In this document: piece after piece, positions 6,841-14,741 of the stretch | How positions within the stretch are numbered: the first letter of the stretch is position 1 | Layout: each line of letters starts with the position of its first letter | NCBI GenBank assembly: GCA_026392535.1 | Contig: JAPLBX010000029.1 | Span: 1-20,090 of the forward strand | Length of the DNA: 20,090 bases | Direction of reading: 5' to 3' | Source of the DNA: Actinomycetota bacterium | GTDB lineage: Bacteria > Actinomycetota > Actinomycetes > S36-B12 > UBA5976 | Position numbers and translations under genes: made by a program | Notes under the pieces: generated by a model | Databases searched by the model: none | What the model was told of the DNA's origin: nothing | Seen by the model: only the letters and a program-made list of their open reading frames with translations

Positions 6841-7029
6841 ATGTTTATTAAAACACTAATTCGTCTGAGAGAAATTCAAGATGGCGCTCTTACAGCTGAA
6901 TACGCAACTGTTGGTATTGCAGCATGTGGCGCGGCTGGAATCTTGTACAAGTTTTTTACCAGCACAAGTTTCGCTGCACTTCTAGCAAGTATCTTCGACC
7001 AAGCATTTTCTTGGCTCTTCAATCGATGA
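6841..7029 (+). CDS. DUF4244 pilin-like peptide (Flp-type)
   Basis: Seen (62 residues): a basic leader of 15 residues ending in QDG, then ALTAEYATVGIAACGAAGIL as the hydrophobic stretch, followed by LYKFFTS and a short amphipathic tail. Gly15 with Glu20 at position +5 fits the cleavage rule for type IV prepilins. The TAEYA...LYKxxTS pattern fits the DUF4244 family (Rv3656c-like). Known: such peptides are encoded between TadC and TadE in actinobacteria and are the probable major subunit. Inference: cut by a prepilin peptidase not present in this window and polymerised by the Tad machine. ATG 6841 is chosen over an upstream in-frame start because of the AGAAAGG site. It overlaps the next gene by ATGA (7026-7029). 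Confidence 0.85.
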   Translation: MFIKTLIRLREIQDGALTAEYATVGIAACGAAGILYKFFTSTSFAALLASIFDQAFSWLFNR

Positions 7030-7397
7030 AAAGAAAGTGGTTTCTGCGGTTACGTTCAGATTCAGGTTCGATAACCGCAGAAACTGCAATCTCAATTTCA
7101 TTCCTACTAATATGTGGATTTGCTTTGGTGCAAGTTCTAACTTTTGCAATGCAGTTTCAACGCTTGCAGACGTTGGCTCAAGAATCAAGTCGCGTTGCTG
7201 CATCTCTTGAAAATCCAATGATTCTTGAAAAACAAATATTGCTTTTCCTGAAAAACATAAATCCAGATATTGATGCTAAGTTTGATTGGCAAAAACCTGA
7301 AGTGACCGTAAAGTTACGAGAACCAACATATGGACTTGTCAGTGGTTTATATAAATATGTTGAAGCAAGTGCAAGTGCACCAAGGTGGAGCGGATGA
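7026..7397 (+). CDS. TadE-family pseudopilin
   Basis: Seen (123 residues): leader MKRKWFLRLRSDSG, then SITAETAISISFLLICGFAL, a long hydrophobic helix, and a soluble region of about 85 residues. Gly14 and Glu19 (+5) match a prepilin cleavage site, and GSxTAE is typical of TadE. Known: TadE-type pseudopilins are processed like pilins and are minor components or assembly factors. It overlaps DUF4244 upstream and the TadE-like gene downstream by four bases each, so all three should be translated together from the promoter at 6776. The soluble part has no Cys pair and no other recognisable domain. I would not separate TadE from TadF here. Confidence 0.83.
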   Translation: MKRKWFLRLRSDSGSITAETAISISFLLICGFALVQVLTFAMQFQRLQTLAQESSRVAASLENPMILEKQILLFLKNINPDIDAKFDWQKPEVTVKLREPTYGLVSGLYKYVEASASAPRWSG

Positions 7398-7741
7398 TCA
7401 CAAACTCCATTGTGGTCTGGATCATTTCACTATCTCTGTTTGCAACAGGCCTGTTGGCCATAATCCAAGTTGGTGTTCGATACCAAGGACTTCAACACCA
7501 GACAGAAAGCATGGCCATAGAAATTGCCAGGCAGGCGGTAAACCAAGATGAGTCTTCCAAGTCAGAGCTCTGTAAGTCTGCCCAACCCAATCCACCAGTT
7601 CGAGTCCGAGCCTGCGAGATCCTCACTGATTCGGTCTATCTCAGCGCAGTTGAGCCCGTTTCCTTGCTCGGCTATACATATATATTGCAGGCTGAATCAA
7701 GGGTTGGATACGGTTTTTACTCACAAATTGACTCCCGGTAG
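7394..7741 (+). CDS. TadE-like protein (Rv3654c-type), no prepilin cleavage motif
   Basis: Seen (115 residues): a short N-terminus, then a hydrophobic segment IVVWIISLSLFATGLLAIIQ (6-25), then a soluble domain with Cys60 and Cys74 that could form a disulfide outside the membrane. By position and form it corresponds to the last gene of the mycobacterial Rv3660c-Rv3654c cluster. Unlike the two preceding proteins it has no Gly followed by Glu at +5, so it may stay membrane anchored rather than being processed. Start ATG 7394 has GGTGGAG just upstream and overlaps the TadE stop by ATGA; an upstream GTG at 7385 is less likely. Function beyond a role in the pilus cluster is not known to me. Confidence 0.75.
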   Translation: MITNSIVVWIISLSLFATGLLAIIQVGVRYQGLQHQTESMAIEIARQAVNQDESSKSELCKSAQPNPPVRVRACEILTDSVYLSAVEPVSLLGYTYILQAESRVGYGFYSQIDSR

Positions 7742-7877
7742 CGGTTATTTGCTCATATTGTGAGCGTTTACACTTCGGGCAGTGACTATCAAGCCCTATT
7801 GAGGGGCTTCCGCGCAGTGTGGCCGGGCAGCACGCCTGTTTCGCTGTTCGGTAAATAATTGAGGAGTACAAATTCGT
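7742..7877 (+). other. 136-base gap with two short hairpins before hppA
   Basis: GCTCA/TGAGC (7751-7755 / 7761-7765) and AAGCCC/GGGCTT (7791-7796 / 7804-7809) can each fold. Neither has a strong T-run, so the end of the pilus transcript is not clear. A GAGGAG ribosome site (7861-7866) lies 11 bases before the hppA ATG. No good -35/-10 pair was found. Confidence 0.4.
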
Positions 7878-10235
7878 ATGTCGCATTCACTCATGGCAAT
7901 TGAGTCGATCTCGCTCTCAGGCAGCAACCTTTTGGTAGTTGTCGGTGTCGCAATCGTTGCACTTTCAGCCCTTGGCTTTGCACTTTATCTTGTGAAAGAG
8001 GTGTTATCAGCTGACGAAGGCACCGAAAAAATGAAAGAAATTGCTTTAGCAATTCAAGAAGGTGCCGCTGCATATTTGCAACGTCAATTCAAGACACTTT
8101 CAGTTTTCGTAGTCCTAGTTTTCTTCCTTCTTTTCTTACTTCCAGCAGAAACAAGTGCTGAAAGAATTGGTCGCTCACTCTTCTTCGTAGTTGGTGCAGT
8201 GTTCTCAGCTACAACTGGCTACATGGGTATGTGGTTAGCAGTTCGCGGAAACGTTCGCGTTGCTGCAGCAGCAAAAGACCAAGGCGAAAACGCAGCAATG
8301 CGAATCGCATTCCGCACCGGTGGTGTGGCAGGTATGTTCACAGTTGGTCTTGGCTTGTTCGGTGCGGCAGTTGTGGTTTTGGTTTACAAAGGTGAAGCAC
8401 CAAAGGTTCTTGAAGGTTTTGGTTTTGGTGCCGCACTTCTAGCAATGTTCATGCGTGTAGGTGGCGGTATCTTTACAAAAGCTGCCGATGTCGGCGCTGA
8501 CCTCGTTGGAAAAGTTGAACATGGAATTCCAGAAGACGATCCTCGTAACGCTGCAACTATTGCGGACAACGTAGGTGACAACGTAGGAGACTGTGCCGGT
8601 ATGGCTGCAGACTTGTTTGAGTCTTACGCGGTAACACTTGTTGCAGCTTTGATTCTTGGTAAAGCAACTTTCGGTGAACTTGGATTGGTTTTCCCACTTG
8701 TTGTTCCTGCGATTGGTGTTCTTACTGCAGTAGTTGGCATCTTGGCTGTTCGTCCTCGTGAAGGTGACAAGTCAGGAATGCAAGCAATTAATCGTGGTTT
8801 CTTCTACTCTGCAGCAATTTCTGCAGTGCTAGTTGCGGTTGCATCATTTTTTATGTTGCCAGCAACATTGGCTGAACTAAATCCAGCAGCAACACTTCTT
8901 ACCGAAATCACTTTGAATCCAGATCTAGCATCATTAAATCCACGCTATCTAGCAATTGCTGCCGTGTTGATTGGTATCACACTTGCAGCAGCGATTCAGA
9001 TTCTGACTGGTTACTTCACTGAAACCAACCGTCGTCCTGTTGATGACGTTGCTAAATCTTCAGTGACCGGCGCAGCTACGGTTATCTTGAGTGGTATTTC
9101 ACTTGGTTTGGAATCAGCAGTTTATTCAGCACTACTAATTGGCGCTGCGGTTTATGCAGCAGCGATGCTCGGTGGCGGATCTGCAATTCTTGGTTTATTT
9201 GCAATTGCACTCGCTGGAACTGGTTTGCTAACCACTGTTGGCGTTATCGTTTCAATGGACACATTTGGTCCAGTTTCTGACAATGCTCAAGGTATTGCTG
9301 AAATGTCTAAGGACGTGCATGGCGAAGGCGCAGCAATTCTTACTCGCCTTGATGCGGTTGGTAACACTACAAAGGCGATCACAAAAGGTATTGCGATTGC
9401 TACTGCAGTGCTTGCAGCTACCGCGTTGTTCGGAGCATTCCGCGATGCTGTAACAGCAGCCGCTAGTGGACTTGGTAGCACCGCAGTTGAATTCGCAGGT
9501 GTTCTTGACGTTGCACAACCAAACAACTTGGTCGGTTTAATTATCGGTGCATCAGTTGTGTTCTTGTTCTCAGGCCTTGCAATCAACGCGGTATCACGCG
9601 CTGCAGGTGCTGTGATTCACGAAGTACGCCGACAATTCCGCGATCATCCAGGAATTATGGCTGGAACCGAAAAGCCTGAATACGGCAAGGTTGTTGACAT
9701 CGTTACTTTGGATTCACTGCGTGAACTTGCAACTCCAGGTTTATTGGCTGTTCTAACTCCAGTAGCAGTTGGCTTCGGCTTAGGAATCGGCGCACTTGGC
9801 TCATTCCTTGCTGGCACAATCGCAACAGGCACTTTGATGGCGGTGTTCCTATCTAACTCAGGTGGCGCATGGGACAACGCAAAGAAATTCGTTGAAGACG
9901 GACACTTTGGTGGAAAGAATTCAGAAGCTCACGCAGCGACTGTGATTGGTGACACCGTCGGTGACCCATTCAAGGATACTGCTGGTCCTGCGATCAACCC
10001 ACTTATCAAAGTTATGAACTTGGTTGCACTTTTGATTGCACCTGCTGTTGTTAGCGTTCAGATTTCTGAAAATTCAACTGTTCGTGCGATTGCTGTAGCA
10101 CTTTCAGTTGGCGTGATCGTAAGTGCAGTTTGGATCAGCAAGCGTCGTCCGTTAGCTGTGGCTGCCGAAGAAATGGTTACCCCAGCTGATGACTTGGAGT
10201 ATGTCGTAACACACAAGAACGAGCACTACTCTTAA
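7878..10235 (+). CDS. hppA: K+-independent H+-translocating membrane pyrophosphatase
   Basis: Seen (785 residues): a polytopic membrane protein, about 15-16 helices, with the pyrophosphate-binding acidic motifs EDDPRNAATIADNVGDNVGD near 218-238 and GDTVGDPFKDTAGPAINPL near 690-708. The GNTTKA motif has Lys499 where K+-dependent enzymes have Ala. Known: this Lys marks the K+-independent subfamily, all members of which pump protons. The enzyme couples cytosolic pyrophosphate hydrolysis to proton export, saving energy and pulling biosynthesis forward. Its codon use is strongly biased towards GCA, GGT, CTT and GTT, as expected of a highly expressed gene. A 15-base shorter start (ATG 7893) is possible. 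It is followed at once by a strong terminator, so it looks like its own transcription unit between the pilus cluster and the methyltransferase. Confidence 0.98.
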   Translation: MSHSLMAIESISLSGSNLLVVVGVAIVALSALGFALYLVKEVLSADEGTEKMKEIALAIQEGAAAYLQRQFKTLSVFVVLVFFLLFLLPAETSAERIGRSLFFVVGAVFSATTGYMGMWLAVRGNVRVAAAAKDQGENAAMRIAFRTGGVAGMFTVGLGLFGAAVVVLVYKGEAPKVLEGFGFGAALLAMFMRVGGGIFTKAADVGADLVGKVEHGIPEDDPRNAATIADNVGDNVGDCAGMAADLFESYAVTLVAALILGKATFGELGLVFPLVVPAIGVLTAVVGILAVRPREGDKSGMQAINRGFFYSAAISAVLVAVASFFMLPATLAELNPAATLLTEITLNPDLASLNPRYLAIAAVLIGITLAAAIQILTGYFTETNRRPVDDVAKSSVTGAATVILSGISLGLESAVYSALLIGAAVYAAAMLGGGSAILGLFAIALAGTGLLTTVGVIVSMDTFGPVSDNAQGIAEMSKDVHGEGAAILTRLDAVGNTTKAITKGIAIATAVLAATALFGAFRDAVTAAASGLGSTAVEFAGVLDVAQPNNLVGLIIGASVVFLFSGLAINAVSRAAGAVIHEVRRQFRDHPGIMAGTEKPEYGKVVDIVTLDSLRELATPGLLAVLTPVAVGFGLGIGALGSFLAGTIATGTLMAVFLSNSGGAWDNAKKFVEDGHFGGKNSEAHAATVIGDTVGDPFKDTAGPAINPLIKVMNLVALLIAPAVVSVQISENSTVRAIAVALSVGVIVSAVWISKRRPLAVAAEEMVTPADDLEYVVTHKNEHYS

Positions 10236-10245
10236 TAAATTAGTG

Positions 10246-10285
10246 ACAAACCCGCTACCACGAAACGTGCTAGCGGGTTTGTTTT
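10246..10285 (+). terminator. intrinsic terminator of hppA
   Basis: A perfect 12-base stem pairs 10246-10257 with 10271-10282. After one C-C mismatch an inner CACG/CGTG stem closes on an AAA loop. The stem runs directly into GTTTT (10281-10285). Confidence 0.9.
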
Positions 10286-10300
10286 ATGAGCGAGGTGGGA

Positions 10301-11392
10301 ATGTTTGAATCAAGTTTTGCATTCAATGATTCAACCTTTCGCCTACTTCATGATGAACTTATCGGCGATGAACTAAATCCTGATGCAGTACTTGGTGTTG
10401 GTGGCGCTACTAACACTCTTCTAAACCTTATTCCCAATCAGCATGTAGACAAAAGTTGGGATTTGGGTTGTGGAAGTGGCGCAGTCTCAATAGCACTTTC
10501 ACAGTTCAGCGACCAAGTGGTTGCAACTGACATTTCAAACCGTGCACTGGATTATGCAAAACAGTCGGCTAAAGCGAACAACATTGAGAATATTGAATTC
10601 CGGCTTGGTTCATTAGTTGAACCTGTTGCAAATGAAAAGTTTGACTTGATTGTCAGCAATCCACCGTTTGTAATCGGACAAGTTACAAATCTTGAACATC
10701 GCGAATCTCCTTTTGAAGCTGATGGCTTAACACGCTCTCTCCTAGAAAGCATTCCAAACCTTTTAAACGAAAATGGTATTGCCATTTTTCTTGCTGCTTG
10801 GTTAGAGACTGAGGATGAGTCTTGGCAAGATCGAATTGCACAGATGTTGCCAGACAATGTGCAGGTGTGGGTTGGATTGCGCGAATTGCAAACACCTAAT
10901 GAATATGTTGAAACCTGGTTGGCGGATGCAAGAATTAATAACAGAGATCTTGCTGAGGCGTGGAAATCAAAACTTGCAAGCTGGAAAACTAGACATGTTG
11001 CATTCGGATTTGTTGTTATACAAAAGGATATGTCAGTAGAGCTGTGTCAAAATATAGATGATGCGCGTAATGCGAACCGCCTTCCAACCGGTAATGAAGT
11101 GTTGAGTTGCATCGAAGAAATGAAACAGGCAAGTGCCCTGTCGGCAGTAAGTGTCATGACCTCAGGTTTCACTGCCACCACCTCCCAAGGGTGGAGAGGG
11201 GATGTGGCTCTGGATGGGGTTTTGTCAGGGTTACGGATAAACCTCGGCGCTGGGCTTGGGTTTGAAGAAGCCTGCCAAACGGTGGCAAGTGAGCTAAATC
11301 TGGACCTAGAGGATGTTCGGATCTATGGGTTGGTTGGGGTGAAAACCCTGGTCTCAATGGGCCTATTAGCCCTCAACACGCCGAGGATTTGA
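10301..11392 (+). CDS. class I SAM-dependent methyltransferase (NPPF type)
   Basis: Seen (363 residues): an N-terminal helical segment (1-45), a Rossmann methyltransferase core with DLGCGSGA (54-61), acidic Asp77 at the end of strand 2, and NPPF (120-123), then a C-terminal domain to 363. Known: (D/N)PP(F/Y) marks enzymes that methylate planar nitrogens of nucleic-acid bases or Gln side chains (RsmC, RlmG, PrmC, HemK types). This architecture with an extra C-terminal domain is common in actinobacteria, but its substrate is not known to me. Start: ATG 10301 has GAGG (10290-10293) at good distance. The in-frame ATG 10286 directly abuts the hppA terminator T-run and has no ribosome site. Odd: the last 230 bases are much richer in G and C than the rest. 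How it is transcribed past the terminator is unclear. Confidence 0.87.
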   Translation: MFESSFAFNDSTFRLLHDELIGDELNPDAVLGVGGATNTLLNLIPNQHVDKSWDLGCGSGAVSIALSQFSDQVVATDISNRALDYAKQSAKANNIENIEFRLGSLVEPVANEKFDLIVSNPPFVIGQVTNLEHRESPFEADGLTRSLLESIPNLLNENGIAIFLAAWLETEDESWQDRIAQMLPDNVQVWVGLRELQTPNEYVETWLADARINNRDLAEAWKSKLASWKTRHVAFGFVVIQKDMSVELCQNIDDARNANRLPTGNEVLSCIEEMKQASALSAVSVMTSGFTATTSQGWRGDVALDGVLSGLRINLGAGLGFEEACQTVASELNLDLEDVRIYGLVGVKTLVSMGLLALNTPRI

Positions 11393-11485
11393 ATTTAGAC
11401 CCCTTCGCAGGGCACACTAAATAATAAGGTAAAGGCAAGTGAACGATACAAAGTGGATACGAAGAATGGACAAAACGAAAAGATA

Positions 11486-14134
11486 ATGGCGAAGTCGGGA
11501 AACAAATTAGTAATCGTGGAAAGCCCCGCGAAGGCAAAGACAATAGGCAAATACCTAGGTGATGACTTTGTGGTCATGGCCTCAGTCGGACATATTCGCG
11601 ACCTGCCAGGTAGCGCATCAGATATGCCAATTGAATACAAGGGTGAGAAGTGGGCTCGACTAGCAGTCAACGTAGATAACGAGTTCGAAGGTATCTACGT
11701 TGCCGACCCGAATAAGAAGAAACTGATCAGCGAACTTAAAGCTGCTTTAAAAGATGCCGATGAACTTTATCTCGCAACAGACGAGGACCGCGAAGGTGAA
11801 GCAATCTCTTGGCACTTACTTGAACTTCTCCAACCAAAAGTTCCGGTGCACCGAATGGTGTTCCACGAAATCACCAGCAAGGCAATTGCAAATGCGGTAG
11901 CCAATCCACGTGACCTAGATATGAATCTTGTTGAAGCCCAAGAAACCAGACGCAAAGTTGACCGTTTATTTGGTTATGAAGTTTCGCAAGTTCTCTGGAT
12001 GAAAGTTCGCCCACGAATTAGTGCTGGCCGAGTTCAGTCAGCCGCGCTTCGTTTGATTGTGGATCGCGAACGTGAACGGATTGCATTTATCAAAGGTACT
12101 TACGCTGACATCGTTGCGCAGATGGCTCTTGGTTTTAAAGCTGATCTTCATAGCATCAATGATGTGAGAATTGCAGACGGAAAATCTTTTGATGAAAATG
12201 GTCAGCTAGTTGCAAAGAATGTAGTTCTTATTACTTTGCCAGAAGCAGAACGTCTAGTAACTAACATCGACAAAGATAAATTCACAGTCACCAAGATTGA
12301 ACAGAAGCAACAAAGCCGCAAACCATTTGCACCTTTTACCACTTCTACGTTGCAGCAAGAAGCCGGTAAGAAATTCCGTTGGTCTTCAAAGCGCACAATG
12401 GACCTAGCCCAAGATCTCTATGCTCGCGGTTTCATTACATACATGCGAACAGATTCACCAACTCTTTCAGGCCAAGCAACAACTGCTGCTCGCAAACAAG
12501 CTACTGAGCTTTATGGCGAGAACAATGTGGCCGAAGCGCCACGTATTTATGGCGCATCAGCCAAGGGAGCACAAGAGGCACACGAAGCGATTCGCCCAGC
12601 AGGAGAAAACTTCGCAACTCCAGATATGTTGCGCTTGGAATTGAATGCTGATTCATTTCGCTTATATGACTTGATCTGGCGCCGCACTCTCGCATCACAA
12701 ATGGCTGATTCACGGGAAGCCACCACAACTGCCACAATCGAAACCAATGCAAGCTCTGGTGAAAAACTAAGTTTCCGTTCAAGCGGAACAGTTGTGTTGT
12801 TTGCTGGCTGGCGAGCTGCCTACGACATCGTGGAAGAAGATGAATCTGACTGCGAAACATCAGAGAAACGTCTTCCAGCATTGACTGAAGGCCAAGTACT
12901 TTCTGCGGATGAATTGAAAGCGCTTGGACATGAAACCAAACCACCTGCTCGATTCACCGAACCATCGCTAGTTAAAAAGATGGAAGAAATTGGAATTGGA
13001 CGCCCATCTACTTACGCTGCGACAATCGCAACTTTGCTAGACCGCGGATATGTCAGCAAACCAAAGGGTCCAGCTTTGGTGCCAAGCTGGTTAGCAATAA
13101 ACGTAATTCAACTTCTCGAAACTCATTACATGCATTTAGTGGATTACGCATTCACTGCAAACATGGAATTAAAGCTTGACGAGATTGCTGAAGGAAAATT
13201 GTCGCAGGTCAAAACTTTAAGAGAGTTTTATCATGGTGGCGGACCAGACTTCGAAGGGTTGATGCCACTGCTTGCGAATTGGGCCGACCAAATCGATGCT
13301 CGGGCTATGGCAAGTATTCCAATCCCGAATGCGAATGCGCTTGTTCGAGTTGGAAAGTACGGAGCATTTCTCGAGCGTGGCGAAACCACTGCGAACTTGC
13401 CGGAAGATGTTTTGCCAGACGAGTTAAGTCCAGAAAAAGTTCAAGAGCTGTTCGATGCACCATCAGGGGATAGAGAACTTGGGCTTCATCCAGTAACTGG
13501 ATATGAGATTGTTGCCAAAGTGGGCCGCTTCGGTCCATATGTGACTGAAATTTTGCCTGAAGGCACAAAGATCAAAGGTAAGGGTGCAATCAAAGCTAAA
13601 ACCGCATCACTTTTGAAAACTATGGCTTGGGACACGGTCACCATGGAAGATGCATTGCTGTTGATGTCATTACCGCGCACTGTTGGTGAAGATCCAGACG
13701 GCAAAGTCATCACTGCCCAAAATGGTCCATTCGGTCCTTACTTATTGCGCGAAAAAGATAGCCGTTCACTTCCAGACGAAGAATCAATGTTCACCATCAC
13801 TGTTGAAGGTGCACTTGAACTTTATGCCCAACCGAAAACTCGTGGCCGTGGCGCTGCCAAAGAACCACTTTCTAGTTATGGAAATGACCCGGTCACAAAC
13901 CAACTAATCACATTACGTGAGGGTCGCTTCGGGTTATATGTAACAGACGGCGAAACCAATGCATCACTGCGCGTTAGTGACAATGCCCAAAACCTCACCC
14001 CAGAACGAGCAGTTGAGTTGTTAAGTGACCGCCGTGAACGTGGACCAGTGGAAAAGAAGAAACGCCCTCGCAAGACTGCAAAGACTGCGGCTTCAAAAAC
14101 TGCGAAGAAGACCACCAAGAAATCAGCTAAATAA
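11486..14134 (+). CDS. topA: DNA topoisomerase I
   Basis: Seen (882 residues): a TOPRIM domain with Glu12 in IVESPAK and the acidic pair Asp99/Asp101 in ATDEDREGEAI, the active-site Tyr319 in FITYMRTDS, and GIGRPSTYA downstream. The C-terminal part carries repeated GRFGPY / GPFGPY / GRFGLY elements instead of zinc fingers, and ends in a tail rich in Lys and Ala. Known: this is the actinobacterial type IA enzyme that relaxes negative supercoils, and the basic tail aids DNA binding and processivity. ATG 11486 is preferred over GTG 11453 because the family starts just before this VIVESPAK strand; ribosome-site evidence is weak for both. It overlaps tmk by one base (TAATG), so the two are coupled. 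It heads the topA-tmk-holB-peptidase run. Confidence 0.98.
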   Translation: MAKSGNKLVIVESPAKAKTIGKYLGDDFVVMASVGHIRDLPGSASDMPIEYKGEKWARLAVNVDNEFEGIYVADPNKKKLISELKAALKDADELYLATDEDREGEAISWHLLELLQPKVPVHRMVFHEITSKAIANAVANPRDLDMNLVEAQETRRKVDRLFGYEVSQVLWMKVRPRISAGRVQSAALRLIVDRERERIAFIKGTYADIVAQMALGFKADLHSINDVRIADGKSFDENGQLVAKNVVLITLPEAERLVTNIDKDKFTVTKIEQKQQSRKPFAPFTTSTLQQEAGKKFRWSSKRTMDLAQDLYARGFITYMRTDSPTLSGQATTAARKQATELYGENNVAEAPRIYGASAKGAQEAHEAIRPAGENFATPDMLRLELNADSFRLYDLIWRRTLASQMADSREATTTATIETNASSGEKLSFRSSGTVVLFAGWRAAYDIVEEDESDCETSEKRLPALTEGQVLSADELKALGHETKPPARFTEPSLVKKMEEIGIGRPSTYAATIATLLDRGYVSKPKGPALVPSWLAINVIQLLETHYMHLVDYAFTANMELKLDEIAEGKLSQVKTLREFYHGGGPDFEGLMPLLANWADQIDARAMASIPIPNANALVRVGKYGAFLERGETTANLPEDVLPDELSPEKVQELFDAPSGDRELGLHPVTGYEIVAKVGRFGPYVTEILPEGTKIKGKGAIKAKTASLLKTMAWDTVTMEDALLLMSLPRTVGEDPDGKVITAQNGPFGPYLLREKDSRSLPDEESMFTITVEGALELYAQPKTRGRGAAKEPLSSYGNDPVTNQLITLREGRFGLYVTDGETNASLRVSDNAQNLTPERAVELLSDRRERGPVEKKKRPRKTAKTAASKTAKKTTKKSAK

Positions 14135-14739
14135 TGCCTGGCTTCTTTATCGCATTTGAAGGTGGGGATGGCGCAGGAAAATCCACCCAGGTGAAATTGC
14201 TTGCAGCTGCATTGCAAGGTAAACGTGAAGTGGTTGTTACCCGCGAACCAGGTGGCTCTGATGTTGCCGAACACATCCGCGAAGTACTGCTAAATCCAAA
14301 CCACCGCATTGACGGTATGACTGAAGCACTTCTTTTTGCAGCAGCCCGTGCCGACCACGTCAGTAAAGTGATTCGCCCAGCCTTGGAACAAAACCGCGTG
14401 GTGATTTGCGATCGCTTTGTGGATTCATCTATCGCCTACCAAGGCGTGGCCCGCAACCTCGGCATCGAAATGGTTCGCGAGCTAAATCAGATTGCAACAA
14501 ACAACCTAATGCCGGACCTAACGATTGTGCTCGATGTTTCTACTGACGCTGGCCTTGCTCGCGCCCAAGAGCCAAACCGAATGGAAAACGAAGGTGCAGA
14601 TTTCCACGAAATCGTGAAAGATGCATTTATTGAACTTGCAAAGCAGGAACTAGCTCGCTACCTAGTAGTCGCAGCAAATCAAAGTCGTGAAGCTATTGCT
14701 GAAATAATTTTGCAAGAAGTATCGGAGCGATTGAAGTAA
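14134..14739 (+). CDS. tmk: thymidylate kinase
   Basis: Seen (201 residues): P-loop EGGDGAGKST (9-18), TREPGG (36-41), DRFVDSSIAYQG as the dTMP and DR(Y/F/H) motif, and an Arg-bearing lid AGLARAQEPNRME with the basic residues in the lid itself. Known: it phosphorylates dTMP to dTDP in the cytoplasm, an essential step of dTTP supply. The length is typical. Its start overlaps the topA stop by one base and it ends two bases before holB. This topA-tmk-holB order is common in actinobacteria and joins DNA topology, nucleotide supply and clamp loading. Nothing odd is seen. Confidence 0.97.
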   Translation: MPGFFIAFEGGDGAGKSTQVKLLAAALQGKREVVVTREPGGSDVAEHIREVLLNPNHRIDGMTEALLFAAARADHVSKVIRPALEQNRVVICDRFVDSSIAYQGVARNLGIEMVRELNQIATNNLMPDLTIVLDVSTDAGLARAQEPNRMENEGADFHEIVKDAFIELAKQELARYLVVAANQSREAIAEIILQEVSERLK

Positions 14740-14741
14740 GT

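Noticed and set aside
7751..7765. Terminator after the TadE-like gene
   Set aside because: Only a five-base stem with a broken T-run (GTTTA), too weak to call.
11177..11194. CCACC/GGTGG hairpin in the methyltransferase gene
   Set aside because: Inside an open coding frame without a T-run; likely a by-product of the GC-rich segment.
7852..11425. TAAATAAT before both hppA (7852-7859) and topA (11418-11425) as a shared promoter box
   Set aside because: Neither copy has a fitting -35 element and AT-rich 8-mers recur by chance in such DNA.
12501..12944. 147-residue open frame opposite topA
   Set aside because: Its length reflects the codon bias of topA on the other strand; no ribosome site and composition of a shadow frame.
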